Below, in pieces: positions 6,854-16,535 of a stretch of 64,000 nucleotides of DNA; position 1 is the stretch's first letter, and each line of letters begins with the position of its first letter. Both the position numbers and the translations under genes were made by a program. This stretch comes from Lachnospiraceae bacterium (GTDB lineage: Bacteria > Bacillota > Clostridia > Lachnospirales > Lachnospiraceae): assembly GCA_015057445.1 (NCBI GenBank), contig SVEI01000001.1, forward strand, positions 1 to 64,000. The letters run 5' to 3'. The notes below the pieces were generated by a model. That model saw nothing but the letters and a program-made list of their open reading frames with translations. It searched no databases and was not told the origin of the DNA.

Positions 6854-9253
6854 ATGCGATTTGGTTATTTTGATGAAATTAACAAAGAATATGTTATAGA
6901 TAGACCAGACACACCAGCCCCTTGGGCAAACTATCTAGGTTCACCGGAATACGGTGCGATTATTTCTAATAATGCGGGCGGATATAGCTTTGTTAAATCA
7001 GGAGCTAACGGAAGAATACTTAGATATGTATTTAATAATTTTGACCAGCCTGGAAGATATATTTATCTTAGAGATAATGATAATAAGGACTTTTGGTCAG
7101 CATCATGGCAGCCAGTAGGTAAGGATTTATCCTTATATAAGAGTGAATGTCATCATGGTACAGGTTATACTAATATAAAAGCTTCTTACGATGGTATTGA
7201 TTCTGAAGCTTTATATTATGTTCCGCTAAATAAGACTCATGAAGTTTGGAAACTAAAAGTTACTAATAATTCAGATAAGCCTAGAAATCTTTCTGTTTTT
7301 GGATATTGTGAGTTTACAAATGATAATAACTATGAACAAGATCAGGTTAATCTTCAGTATACACTTTATATTACTAAGACATATTTTGTGAATAATAGAA
7401 TTAAGCAAGTTATTAATGAGAATGTTAATAAGGGTGCTGTAAATGGAAGTGTAGTATTTAATAGATTCTTTGGTCTTGCTGGAGCTCCGGTATCTAGCTA
7501 TTGTGGTGATAAGGAAGAGTTTATTGGTAGATATCATTCATATTCAAATCCTGTTGGAGTATTGAATGGTGATTGTGGTAATAAACTTAATTATAACTCT
7601 AATGCATGTGGTGCTTTGGAAACAAAGATTACTTTAGCACCTGGTGAAAGCAAAGAAATTGCATTTGTTCTTGGAATGAAAGATGATGCTGAGACAGAAG
7701 CGGTAATGAATTCATACAATGACGTATCTGCGCAGACAGCATCAGAACTTAAGGAATTGATTGATAACTGGCATGCAAAATTGGCTCATTTCCAGGTTAA
7801 TACACCAAGTGAAAGTTTTAACGCCATGATTAATACATGGAATGCATACCAGTGCTTTATGACATTTATTTGGTCAAGAGCGGCTTCGTTCTCTTATTGT
7901 GGACTTAGAAATGGTTATGGATATAGAGATACGGTTCAGGATATTCAGGGTATTATTCATCTTGAACCTGAGATGGCGCTTGATAAGATTCGCTTTATGT
8001 TATCAGCTCAGGTTGATAATGGTGGTGGACTTCCGCTTGTTAAGTTCGACCATAATGCAGGACATGAGGATACTCCTGATGATCCATCATATGTACAGGC
8101 AACAGGACATCCTGCATATAGGGCAGATGATGCTTTATGGTTGTTCCCAACAGTATATAAGTATATTGCTGAGTCTGGCAATGTGGACTTTATTGATGAG
8201 GTTATTGTTTTTGCTAATGGCGGTGAAGGTACAGTTTATGAGCACCTTAAGAGAGCAATTGATTTCTCTATGAATCGTCTTGGCAACAATAATATGCCAG
8301 CAGGTCTTCATGCAGACTGGAATGATTGCTTAAGACTTGGCAAAAAGGGTGAGTCAACATTTGTAGCAATGCAGCTTTATTATGCAATGACAGTGCTTCG
8401 TATGTTCTCAGAGATGAAGAAGGATACAGAGTACATCGCATACCTTGACAAGATTCAGAAAGAATTAGGAGATACTATCCAGACTAAGTGCTGGGAGGAG
8501 GACAGATATATCAGAGGTTATAAGGAAGATGGTATGATTATCGGTTCTAAGAAAGACCCTGAGGCTAATATGTGGCTTAATCCACAATCATGGGCTGTAA
8601 TTAGTGGTCTTGCTTCTAAGGAACAGGCTGAACTTGCTTTAGAGTCAGTTCACAGAGAACTTAGTACTCCTTATGGATGTAGAGTAATGGCACCTTCTTA
8701 TGTTGATCATGCATTTGAAGGAGCGTTGATGTTGCTGTTTAACCCATCTACTAAGGAAAATGGTGGTATATTCTCACAGCCACAGGGATGGATTATTCTT
8801 GCAGAAGCTCTTATGGGTCATGGAAATAGAGCATTTGAGTATTTTACAAATAGTTCACCAGCATCTATGAATGATAAGGCTGAGATTCGTAAGCTTGAAC
8901 CATATTGCCATGGACAGTTTACAGAGAGCTCAGAGTCACCATTTGAGGGACGTTCTCATGTACATTGGTTAACTGGTACAGCTTCAACTGTAATGGTTGG
9001 TTGTGTTGAGGGTATTCTGGGTATGAGACCAGATTTCTACGGACTTAAGATTGCTCCATCAATACCAAGTGATTGGAAAGAATTTACAATTACTAAGGAT
9101 TTTAGAGGTAAAAAGCTTAATATTAAGGTTCTTAATCCAAATGGAGCTGAGAATGGATTTACCAGTCTTACATTAAACGGAAAGTCTATGGACACTAATT
9201 ATATTAAGGAAAATGACCTTTCGGATGTAAATGATATTGTTTTAACAATGTAA
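6854..9253 (+). CDS. Cellobiose phosphorylase (glycoside hydrolase family 94)
   Basis: This 799-residue cytoplasmic enzyme is full length for GH94 cellobiose phosphorylase, which splits cellobiose with phosphate to glucose 1-phosphate and glucose, saving ATP. The start MRFGYFDEINKEYVI is typical. The N-terminal beta-sandwich (about residues 1-290) is followed by the (alpha/alpha)6 barrel; the catalytic acid is the Asp in HADWNDC near residue 488, and GLRNGYGYRDTVQDIQG near 350 is the family's substrate/phosphate-side segment. Related GH94 members act on cellodextrin or chitobiose, so cellobiose is the likeliest but not proven substrate. No transporter or regulator is adjacent; two terminators follow. 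Import of cellobiose must be encoded elsewhere. Confidence 0.92.
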   Translation: MRFGYFDEINKEYVIDRPDTPAPWANYLGSPEYGAIISNNAGGYSFVKSGANGRILRYVFNNFDQPGRYIYLRDNDNKDFWSASWQPVGKDLSLYKSECHHGTGYTNIKASYDGIDSEALYYVPLNKTHEVWKLKVTNNSDKPRNLSVFGYCEFTNDNNYEQDQVNLQYTLYITKTYFVNNRIKQVINENVNKGAVNGSVVFNRFFGLAGAPVSSYCGDKEEFIGRYHSYSNPVGVLNGDCGNKLNYNSNACGALETKITLAPGESKEIAFVLGMKDDAETEAVMNSYNDVSAQTASELKELIDNWHAKLAHFQVNTPSESFNAMINTWNAYQCFMTFIWSRAASFSYCGLRNGYGYRDTVQDIQGIIHLEPEMALDKIRFMLSAQVDNGGGLPLVKFDHNAGHEDTPDDPSYVQATGHPAYRADDALWLFPTVYKYIAESGNVDFIDEVIVFANGGEGTVYEHLKRAIDFSMNRLGNNNMPAGLHADWNDCLRLGKKGESTFVAMQLYYAMTVLRMFSEMKKDTEYIAYLDKIQKELGDTIQTKCWEEDRYIRGYKEDGMIIGSKKDPEANMWLNPQSWAVISGLASKEQAELALESVHRELSTPYGCRVMAPSYVDHAFEGALMLLFNPSTKENGGIFSQPQGWIILAEALMGHGNRAFEYFTNSSPASMNDKAEIRKLEPYCHGQFTESSESPFEGRSHVHWLTGTASTVMVGCVEGILGMRPDFYGLKIAPSIPSDWKEFTITKDFRGKKLNIKVLNPNGAENGFTSLTLNGKSMDTNYIKENDLSDVNDIVLTM

Positions 9254-9281
9254 AAACTTAAAATTTTCTGAAATGAGTTTT

Positions 9282-9323
9282 AAACAGGTAACTTTTAGTG
9301 GCTACTAAAGGTTGCCTGTTTTT
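9282..9323 (+). terminator. Rho-independent terminator after cellobiose phosphorylase
   Basis: AAACAGGTAAC pairs with GTTGCCTGTTT (one G-U), with an inner stem TTTAGT/ACTAAA, followed by TTTTGATATT. It is a long, stable hairpin directly after the gene. Confidence 0.85.
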
Positions 9324-9402
9324 GATATTATCAATTTAGTTAATCTGATTGAGTTTGGTGTCAATAAGATTTTCGTTTGGGGTGAAATTTCATATTTATG
9401 AA

Positions 9403-9454
9403 CGAAGAGATTATTTGCTTTGGGTAAGGAAGCATATAATCTCTTTGTTTTTTT
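9403..9454 (+). terminator. Second terminator, 80 bases further on
   Basis: An 18-bp stem with two mismatches (GAAGAGATTATTTGCTT against AAGCATATAATCTCTTTG), loop TGGGTAAGG, followed by seven T residues. The 80 bases between the two terminators hold no ORF that I can support. Confidence 0.8.
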
Positions 9455-9472
9455 ACATATTTTCTTTATAAT
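9445..9472 (+). promoter_or_regulatory. Candidate promoter of the ClpP-like gene
   Basis: TTGTTT, a 16-base spacer and TATAAT, overlapping the right arm and T-run of the preceding terminator, about 40 bases before the gene's ATG. Confidence 0.45.
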
Positions 9473-9512
9473 CTGCAAATTCTATTAATCAAATAAAATT
9501 TCGGAGGACAAT

Positions 9513-10235
9513 ATGGAAGTTAATAATTTAGATAATAAGGAATCAGATTCTAATATTGATGGTTGCAATATGGATGGATTGATAAAAGATTTTGGACAAA
9601 TTATTCTAAATAACAATAACAAGGGATATAAGATACATTTATTAAATATTATCGGCGAAATTGAAGGTCATGAAAACGCAGCTCCCGTTACAAAAACAAG
9701 TAAATATGAGCATATAATTCCTTTGCTGGCAGCTGTTGAGGAAAATCAAAGCATAGATGGTTTGCTTGTTATATTAAATACTATAGGTGGAGATGTAGAA
9801 TCAGGATTAGCTATTGCAGAAATGATTAGTTCTATAAGTAAACCTACTGTATGTCTTGTTTTAGGGGGAGGTCATTCTATAGGTGTGCCCCTTGCTGTAT
9901 CAGGTGATGTTACTTTTATAGTACCAACAGCAACTATGATAATACATCCAATTAGAGTGGGTGGGATGGTTCTTGGTGTTAAACAGAATTTCGAATATAT
10001 AGAGAGGTTGCAAGAAAGAATAATAGATTTTACCGTTAAACATTCTAATATGGATAAATCATTAATGAAAGAACTCATGTTTAATACAAAAGAACTAACA
10101 AAAGATATTGGTTCTATACTTGTGGGAGAACAAGCGGTCAAATGTGGATTAATTGATAGAGTGGGTGGAATAAATGATGCTCTTAATGAGTTATATGACT
10201 TGATAAATCAGTTAAAATATAATAAACTATCATAG
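9513..10235 (+). CDS. ClpP-family protease of the TepA/YmfB type
   Basis: The 240-residue protein has the ClpP/crotonase fold signatures: GGDVESGLAIAEMI near residue 92, the nucleophile-region GGGHSIGVPLAVSG near residue 119 with the expected Ser, and the His of MIIHPIR near residue 145. It is closer to TepA/YmfB than to housekeeping ClpP, because the serine motif is GGHSIG rather than the usual A-S-M-G form, and because it lies next to an ftsK/spoIIIE gene as tepA does next to spoIIIE in Bacillus. TepA has been linked to protein export and degradation of small spore proteins in Bacillus; whether that holds here is unknown. The start is fixed by GGAGGA nine bases upstream. Confidence 0.85.
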   Translation: MEVNNLDNKESDSNIDGCNMDGLIKDFGQIILNNNNKGYKIHLLNIIGEIEGHENAAPVTKTSKYEHIIPLLAAVEENQSIDGLLVILNTIGGDVESGLAIAEMISSISKPTVCLVLGGGHSIGVPLAVSGDVTFIVPTATMIIHPIRVGGMVLGVKQNFEYIERLQERIIDFTVKHSNMDKSLMKELMFNTKELTKDIGSILVGEQAVKCGLIDRVGGINDALNELYDLINQLKYNKLS

Positions 10236-10255
10236 TATAGTTTAAAATTGTGAGT

Positions 10256-10286
10256 ACTTTGTGCTTTTTTATATTAAGCACAAAGT
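10256..10286 (+). promoter_or_regulatory. Inverted repeat between the ClpP-like gene and ftsK
   Basis: A perfect 11-bp stem (ACTTTGTGCTT / AAGCACAAAGT) with a T-rich nine-base loop. It lacks a following T-run, so it may be a weak terminator or an RNA-processing element ahead of ftsK. Confidence 0.5.
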
Positions 10287-10312
10287 TTACATATGTTAAA
10301 GGAGAGAGAACT

Positions 10313-13018
10313 ATGGCAGCCAATAAGAATACCGTTAATTCCTCTAATAAAACTTCAGGTAAAAAAAGCAGCGGTAGTAAAAAAAATGGGAATACAACTT
10401 CAAAAGGAAGGAATTCATCGAATAGTCGATATACATCTGAAAGAAAAGCCGCTGCTAGAGCGGCACTTGATGAAGATGATGGAACTTCTAGAAGAAATGA
10501 AATATATGTTTTCATATATCTTGCAGTTGCAGTTTTTTTGATATGTAGCAATTTTGGATGGTGTGGAGTTGTTGGAAATTTTATATCTAAAATACTATTT
10601 GGATTAGTTGGTACAGTTTCATATATATTACCATTGTACATATTTTTATCTGCTGCCTTTTTATTTTCCAATGGAGCGCATAAAAAGGTTATAAAAAGAG
10701 TTTTGTGTGTTGCTATTTTTATTGTAGCACTTGCCTTTATTTGTCAGCTAATAAGTGGAGTAGATGGTGAAACGGCGAAAACACTATATAGTAACGGTTC
10801 AGCAAACAAACAAGGTGGTGGAGTATTATTTGGTGGATTGATTGTAATACTACACAAGCTGATAGGATTTACAGGATGTGTCATAGTGACAATACTACTT
10901 ATAATAATTGGAATTATAGTTGTTATGGATGTATCTATTATTGACACTATGAAATCAAGAATGGTTACATTTGATGACGATGACGAAGAAGATGAATATA
11001 TTGATAAAGATTTAGCTAAACTTTCAGGTGACGAAATAAGAAATCTTAAAAAAGATGATATTTTAGGTAATGTTAAGGTGTTGCAACCTAAAGAAACTAA
11101 AAAAACTAAGAATAAAAAAATAAAGAATGCTGTTGTGATTTCGGAGGAAGTTCATGAGTTGAAACCTATAAAGGCTACTGATGACTTTACCCTTGCTGAT
11201 GCAGTCAAAAGTGATGCACCTATTGATTTGAGCGGTTCTAGAGTTGATTTCTTTAATAAACCAGTAACTGAATTAAAACCTACAACTAATGATTTTATGG
11301 AAGATTCATTTGATGATTTTGGTAGTGGAGTGGAAGAAAATGTGAATGTTGCACCAAAGAGAAAGCCTAGAAAAACTAAGGAATCACAAGCAGAAGTAAT
11401 GGAAGCAACAGCTGCAGTATCAGAGAATATAAAAGGTGTTAGTGCTAGTGCTATTAATTCAAATAAAACAGATGATTCTATACAAGCAGAAAAAACAGAT
11501 AATGGTTTGAGTTTTTCTGGCGGTATAGATGATTCTATAAAAAAAGAATATGTTTTTCCGCCTCTTAGCTTGTTAAAGTCTGGAAAAGGTAAAGCCGGTC
11601 CAAATAATGAAGCATCTGTTCGTGAGACAGCAATGAAATTAAAAAGTACATTAGAAAGCTTTGGCGTAAATGTAACAGTTACAGATTATAGTTGTGGACC
11701 ATCTGTTACAAGATACGAGCTTCAACCTGAACAAGGTGTAAAAGTTAATAAAATTGTTGGTCTTGCAGATGATATAAAGCTTAATCTTGCAGCTGCAGAT
11801 ATAAGAATTGAAGCACCTATACCAGGAAAAGCTGCGATTGGTATTGAGGTACCAAATAAGGAAAGTACATCAGTTTATTTTAGAGATTTACTAGAATCTG
11901 TAAACTTTAAAAACTTTAATTCTAATTTAGCTTTTGGTGTAGGAAAAGATATAAGTGGTCAGGTTGTTGTTGCTGATATAGCTAAGATGCCACATTTGCT
12001 GGTAGCAGGAGCAACTGGATCAGGTAAATCGGTATGTATCAATTCCTTAATTATGAGTATTATTTATAAAGCAAAGCCTGAAGATGTTAAGATGATTATG
12101 ATAGATCCTAAGCAGGTTGAATTAAGTATATATAATGGTATACCACATATGCTTATTCCTGTTGTTACTGATCCTAAAAAAGCCGCAGGAGCACTTAATT
12201 GGGCAGTTATGGAGATGACTAATAGATATCAGCTATTTGCTCAATATAATGTAAGAAATCTTCAGGGTTATAATGAAAAGGTAAAATCTGTGACAGGACT
12301 TGAAGAAGGTAATGAAGAAATGAAAAAGTTACCACAGATTATCCTTATTGTGGATGAGCTTGCAGACCTTATGATGGTTGCACATCATGAAGTTGAAGAT
12401 GCTATTGTAAGGCTTTCCCAGCTTGCTAGAGCTGCAGGTATTCATCTTGTAATTGCAACACAAAGACCTTCGGTGGATGTTATAACAGGTCTGATAAAAG
12501 CCAATGTACCATCTAGAATAGCTATGACTGTTTCTTCAGGAGTAGATTCTAGAACAATTATTGATATGAATGGTGCTGAGAAACTTCTTGGAAAGGGTGA
12601 TATGTTGTTTTATCCAACAGGATATCCAAAACCTGTTCGAGTTCAGGGAGCGTTTCTCTCTGACGAGGAAATTGCAAGTGTTGTTGATTTTCTTAAATCT
12701 CAAAATGGTGAGACAACATATGATGATAAAATAACACAGGAGATATCAAGCGGTAATGTAGGTGCTGGAGGTTCTTCCGCTGGAGCTGAGTCAGATGTGG
12801 ATGAATATTTCGTAGATGCTGGAAAGTTTATTATTGGCAAAGATAAAGCTTCTATTGGAATGTTACAAAGAGTATATAAAATTGGTTTTAATAGAGCGGC
12901 CAGAATTATGGACCAACTTTCCGAAGTCGGCGTAGTTGGACCTGAGGAAGGTACAAAACCAAGAAAAGTTCTTATGACTTTGGAAGAATTTGAGAATTAT
13001 GTAGAGAACAATCTATAA
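10313..13018 (+). CDS. ftsK: DNA translocase FtsK/SpoIIIE
   Basis: From the ATG at 10313 (GGAGAG upstream) the protein has 901 residues; the ORF-track start at 10250 lies inside a hairpin and is rejected. A Lys/Ser/Asn-rich cytoplasmic start is followed by several membrane helices (about residues 60-205), an acidic/basic linker to about residue 410, then the FtsK motor: Walker A GATGSGKSV near residue 570, Walker B LIVDELADLM, and a C-terminal winged-helix gamma domain (ASIGMLQRVYKIGFNRAARIMDQL) that reads chromosome polarity sequences. The protein pumps DNA at the division or sporulation septum. Context beside a TepA-like gene matches B. subtilis spoIIIE. Spore genes elsewhere in the window make a forespore role plausible. 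Confidence 0.95.
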   Translation: MAANKNTVNSSNKTSGKKSSGSKKNGNTTSKGRNSSNSRYTSERKAAARAALDEDDGTSRRNEIYVFIYLAVAVFLICSNFGWCGVVGNFISKILFGLVGTVSYILPLYIFLSAAFLFSNGAHKKVIKRVLCVAIFIVALAFICQLISGVDGETAKTLYSNGSANKQGGGVLFGGLIVILHKLIGFTGCVIVTILLIIIGIIVVMDVSIIDTMKSRMVTFDDDDEEDEYIDKDLAKLSGDEIRNLKKDDILGNVKVLQPKETKKTKNKKIKNAVVISEEVHELKPIKATDDFTLADAVKSDAPIDLSGSRVDFFNKPVTELKPTTNDFMEDSFDDFGSGVEENVNVAPKRKPRKTKESQAEVMEATAAVSENIKGVSASAINSNKTDDSIQAEKTDNGLSFSGGIDDSIKKEYVFPPLSLLKSGKGKAGPNNEASVRETAMKLKSTLESFGVNVTVTDYSCGPSVTRYELQPEQGVKVNKIVGLADDIKLNLAAADIRIEAPIPGKAAIGIEVPNKESTSVYFRDLLESVNFKNFNSNLAFGVGKDISGQVVVADIAKMPHLLVAGATGSGKSVCINSLIMSIIYKAKPEDVKMIMIDPKQVELSIYNGIPHMLIPVVTDPKKAAGALNWAVMEMTNRYQLFAQYNVRNLQGYNEKVKSVTGLEEGNEEMKKLPQIILIVDELADLMMVAHHEVEDAIVRLSQLARAAGIHLVIATQRPSVDVITGLIKANVPSRIAMTVSSGVDSRTIIDMNGAEKLLGKGDMLFYPTGYPKPVRVQGAFLSDEEIASVVDFLKSQNGETTYDDKITQEISSGNVGAGGSSAGAESDVDEYFVDAGKFIIGKDKASIGMLQRVYKIGFNRAARIMDQLSEVGVVGPEEGTKPRKVLMTLEEFENYVENNL

Positions 13019-13027
13019 CAATTTGTA

Positions 13028-13052
13028 TTCATATATAAAAATTATATATGAA
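13028..13052 (+). terminator. Weak AT-only hairpin after ftsK
   Basis: TTCATATATAA / TTATATATGAA forms a perfect 11-bp, A/T-dominated stem with an AAA loop. There is no T-run after it, so any termination would be weak. Confidence 0.35.
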
Positions 13053-13122
13053 CCGATAAAATATAATTAAGTTGTTAAATTATATTAAGTGTAAATATTA
13101 AATTAGAGAGTAGGAGAACATT

Positions 13123-14793
13123 ATGTTAACAGATATTCAGATTGCACAGCAGGCACAACTTCTTAATATAAAAGATGTTGCTTCAAAGATTGGCATAACG
13201 GAGGATGACCTTGAAATGTATGGAAAATACAAAGCAAAGTTATCTGATGAGTATATGGATTCAGTTAAGGATAACAAGGATGGAAAACTCATTCTTGTTA
13301 CTGCTATTAACCCAACACCAGCAGGAGAAGGAAAAACTACTGTAACAGTTGGTCTTGGTCAGGCTATGCATAATCTTGGCAAGAAATCTATAATTGCTTT
13401 GAGAGAGCCATCATTAGGACCATGTTTTGGCGTAAAAGGTGGAGCAGCAGGAGGTGGTTATTCTCAGGTTGTTCCTATGGAGGATTTAAATCTTCATTTT
13501 ACAGGAGACTTTCATGCAATTACATCAGCTAACAACCTTTTGGCAGCTGTAATGGATAATCATATTCATCAGGGTAATACTCTTAGAATTGATCCAAAGA
13601 GAATCGTATTCAAACGTTGTCTTGATATGAATGATAGAGCTCTAAGAAGTATAATAGTTGGAATGGGTAAAAAGGCAGATGGAGTAGTTCGTCAGGATGG
13701 CTTTGTAATTACTGTTGCATCTGAAATTATGGCAATTCTTTGTCTTGCGGAGGATATTAACGATCTTCAGGAAAGGTTGTCTAAAATAATTGTTGCATAT
13801 AACTATGATAATGAGCCAGTTACAGCAGGAGAGCTTAATTGTGTAGGTTCTATGGCTGCGCTTCTTAAGGATGCTATTAAGCCTAACCTTATTCAAACAT
13901 TAGAACATTCACCTGCTATAGTGCATGGAGGACCATTTGCTAATATTGCACATGGATGTAATTCTGTTAGAGCAACTAAGACAGCTCTTAAGATAGCTGA
14001 TTATGTAATTACCGAGGCGGGCTTTGGGGCTGACCTTGGTGCTCAGAAGTTCTTTGATATTAAGTGTCGTATGGCAGGACTTAAGCCTGATGCAGTTGTA
14101 CTTGTTGCTACTGTTAGAGCTTTAAAATATAACGGTGGTGTAACAAAGTCCGACTTAAATAATGAGAATTTAGATGCTCTTGCAAAGGGAATTGTTAACC
14201 TAGAGAAGCATATCGAAAATCTTCAGATGTATGGTGTTCCTGTTGTTGTTACACTTAACAGATTTATTACAGATTCTGATGCAGAGCTTGCATATGTTAA
14301 GAAGTTCTGTGAAGATAGAAACTGTGATTTTGCTCTTGCTAATGTATGGGAAAAAGGCGGTGAAGGTGGAATAGACCTTGCAAATGCTGTCCTTAATACT
14401 TTGGAGACAAAAAAGAGTAATTTTAAGGTTTTATATGAAGACGATTTATCAATTAAAGATAAAATATCTACAATTGCAACCAAGATTTATGGTGCAAAAG
14501 ATGTTACTTATTCATCAGAAGCTTCAAATGCAATTGCTAAGATTGAAGCAATGGGTATGGGTAACATGCCTGTGTGTATGGCAAAGAATCAGTATTCCCT
14601 TTCTGATGATGCATCTCTACTCGGTAGACCAGAAGGATTTACTGTAAATATTCGTGAAGTGTACGTTAGTGCAGGAGCAGGTTTTGTAGTTGCGATTACA
14701 GGCGCAATTATGACTATGCCAGGACTTCCTAAGGTACCTGCAGCGGAGAGAATCTTTGTAGATGATAATGGCGTAATTAATGGTTTGTTTTAG
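13123..14793 (+). CDS. fhs: Formate--tetrahydrofolate ligase
   Basis: The 556-residue enzyme is full length and makes 10-formyl-tetrahydrofolate from formate, THF and ATP. The N-terminal third has the family P-loop [17 protein letters not shown] near residue 65 and [20 protein letters not shown] near residue 95; the end [22 protein letters not shown] is the conserved C-terminus. It begins a run with folD two genes downstream, forming the formyl-methenyl-methylene arm of one-carbon metabolism, used for purines and, in acetogens, for the Wood-Ljungdahl methyl branch. No acetogenic carbonyl-branch genes are visible, so biosynthetic use is the safe reading. Confidence 0.97.
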   Translation: MLTDIQIAQQAQLLNIKDVASKIGITEDDLEMYGKYKAKLSDEYMDSVKDNKDGKLILVTAINPTPAGEGKTTVTVGLGQAMHNLGKKSIIALREPSLGPCFGVKGGAAGGGYSQVVPMEDLNLHFTGDFHAITSANNLLAAVMDNHIHQGNTLRIDPKRIVFKRCLDMNDRALRSIIVGMGKKADGVVRQDGFVITVASEIMAILCLAEDINDLQERLSKIIVAYNYDNEPVTAGELNCVGSMAALLKDAIKPNLIQTLEHSPAIVHGGPFANIAHGCNSVRATKTALKIADYVITEAGFGADLGAQKFFDIKCRMAGLKPDAVVLVATVRALKYNGGVTKSDLNNENLDALAKGIVNLEKHIENLQMYGVPVVVTLNRFITDSDAELAYVKKFCEDRNCDFALANVWEKGGEGGIDLANAVLNTLETKKSNFKVLYEDDLSIKDKISTIATKIYGAKDVTYSSEASNAIAKIEAMGMGNMPVCMAKNQYSLSDDASLLGRPEGFTVNIREVYVSAGAGFVVAITGAIMTMPGLPKVPAAERIFVDDNGVINGLF

Positions 14794-14819
14794 TGGTAAT
14801 TAACTGTTATGGGGGTAAT

Positions 14820-15659
14820 ATGGGGAAAAGGATAATTGCCTTAATTACATTTTTGTTAATTGTTCTTTCGTTTGGTGGTTGCTCAGTTGCATCAGAAAAA
14901 GAAATAGTTAAATATGCTAATGACAAATATGGTGAAGCCGAGTTGTTAAAAACTGAAAAACCTGATGATGAGAATACAATATGTTACTTTAAGGATAAAG
15001 AGTATGACTTTGAATACTATGTTAAAAGCTATATGAATGAAATCTTAATTGATGGTTCATCCTTTGGTTCAACAGAAAATAAGGGCAGTAACTTTGATAT
15101 ACAGTATTATAATTATATAAATAAAGAAGTTGGTTCTGATTTATCATTGCTTGAACAAAAGTATAATATTGATATTTCTGTATCGGATGGTACATATATA
15201 TACTATTTTGCAAGAATTTATTATAAGTCGTCTAATACATCAAATGTTTCAGCTGTTACTAAGGAAATAAGTGATTTGTATACTACTGTAGATACAAGAA
15301 ATTACTGGAAAGACTTAGTTGTGGAAGCCTATGATGAAAGTGGTAATTATTTGGGGTCATATCATCATAGTCGTAATGGCTGGATGACTTTTGAAGATGA
15401 GTATGATATTAAATATATTGATGAGATTGCAAATCTTTCGGATGATGCAAAGTATTTGAGAAAAGAACAACATTCGTTTACCGAAACAGGGGTTAATATT
15501 CAAGATGTTGTACAGGTGTTAGGTAACCCTGAAATTAAACCAGACTCAACAGTTACATATTATATTTTTACTGTTGATGGGCAAGAGTATTATATGTGTG
15601 ATTTTATGGTACATGATGATATTGGTGGATTTGAATGGTATACAAACTATAAAAAATAA
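14820..15659 (+). CDS. Uncharacterised lipoprotein between fhs and folD
   Basis: The protein has a clear lipoprotein signal: basic MGKR, a hydrophobic stretch, and the lipobox LSFGGC, with Cys near residue 22. The ATG at 14820 is chosen over the overlapping GTG (14793) because the signal sequence begins there and GGGGG precedes it closely. The mature part (about 257 residues) is rich in Tyr, Asp and Ser and carries no enzymatic motif I recognise; it would sit on the outer face of the membrane. Codon use is of the A/T-ending type, unlike flanking fhs. It lies 26 bases after fhs and 33 bases before folD, so it is probably co-transcribed with one-carbon genes, though no functional link is evident. 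Confidence 0.75.
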   Translation: MGKRIIALITFLLIVLSFGGCSVASEKEIVKYANDKYGEAELLKTEKPDDENTICYFKDKEYDFEYYVKSYMNEILIDGSSFGSTENKGSNFDIQYYNYINKEVGSDLSLLEQKYNIDISVSDGTYIYYFARIYYKSSNTSNVSAVTKEISDLYTTVDTRNYWKDLVVEAYDESGNYLGSYHHSRNGWMTFEDEYDIKYIDEIANLSDDAKYLRKEQHSFTETGVNIQDVVQVLGNPEIKPDSTVTYYIFTVDGQEYYMCDFMVHDDIGGFEWYTNYKK

Positions 15660-15692
15660 TTTAAATCAAATGAAGATAAGGAGGATATTAAA

Positions 15693-16532
15693 ATGGCACA
15701 AATTATAGATGGTAAGCTTATTTCTCAACAGATAAAGGATGAGCTTAAGGAAAAGGTTGCTGAATTAAAAGAAGAAGGAAAGGAAATATGTCTTGCTGTA
15801 ATTCAAGTTGGTAATGATCCAGCATCTACAGTGTATGTTGGTAATAAGAAAAAAGCATGTGAATATATTGGAATCAAGTCTCTTGCTTATGAGGTACCTG
15901 AAGAGACAACTGAAGCTGAGCTTCTTGATATAATTGATAAGCTAAATAAGGATGATAATGTTCATGGTATTCTTGTTCAGTTACCTGTACCAAAGCATAT
16001 TAATGAAGAGAAGATTATTAATGCTATTAGTCCATCTAAGGATGTGGATGGTTTCCATCCTGCAAGTGTTGGTGCTCTTAGTATAGGACAGAAAGGCTTT
16101 GTATCATGTACACCTGCAGGTGTTATTCAGCTTCTTAAACGTTCAAATATTGAGATTTCTGGAAAAGAATGTGTTGTAATAGGAAGAAGTAATATAGTTG
16201 GTAAGCCTATGGGTATGCTTTTACTTAGAGAAAATGGAACAGTTACAATCTGTCATTCAAGAACTAAGGATTTAAAAGAAGTTTGTAAGAGAGCAGATAT
16301 ATTAGTTGTTGCCATTGGAAAGCCACGTATGATTGATGCTTCATATGTAAAAGAAGGCGCTACGGTTATTGATGTAGGTATTCACAGAGATGAGAATAAT
16401 AAGCTTTGTGGTGATGTTGACTATGCATCTGTAGAACCAGTAGCAGGAGCTATTACGCCAGTTCCTGGCGGTGTAGGACCTATGACAATAGCAATGTTAA
16501 TGAATAATTGTGTGGAAGCAGGTTTAAATTAA
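15693..16532 (+). CDS. folD: Bifunctional methylene-THF dehydrogenase / methenyl-THF cyclohydrolase
   Basis: FolD interconverts 5,10-methylene- and 10-formyl-THF with NADP. The 279-residue length is typical. The catalytic-lysine segment YVGNKKKACEYIGI is near residue 50, the signature GILVQLPVPKHI near 90, the KDVDGFHPASVG signature near 118, and the Rossmann segment VVIGRSNIVGKPMG near 160. The C-terminal PVPGGVGPMTIAMLMNN is the second family signature. The ribosome-binding site AAGGAGG lies upstream. It works with the adjacent fhs product. Confidence 0.97.
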   Translation: MAQIIDGKLISQQIKDELKEKVAELKEEGKEICLAVIQVGNDPASTVYVGNKKKACEYIGIKSLAYEVPEETTEAELLDIIDKLNKDDNVHGILVQLPVPKHINEEKIINAISPSKDVDGFHPASVGALSIGQKGFVSCTPAGVIQLLKRSNIEISGKECVVIGRSNIVGKPMGMLLLRENGTVTICHSRTKDLKEVCKRADILVVAIGKPRMIDASYVKEGATVIDVGIHRDENNKLCGDVDYASVEPVAGAITPVPGGVGPMTIAMLMNNCVEAGLN

Positions 16533-16535
16533 GAT

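Noticed and set aside
10183-10671. Minus-strand ORF of 162 residues at the start of ftsK
   Set aside because: It overlaps the end of the ClpP-like gene and the ftsK N-terminus, and its poly-Ser/Leu content is a shadow of the Lys/Ser codons on the other strand.
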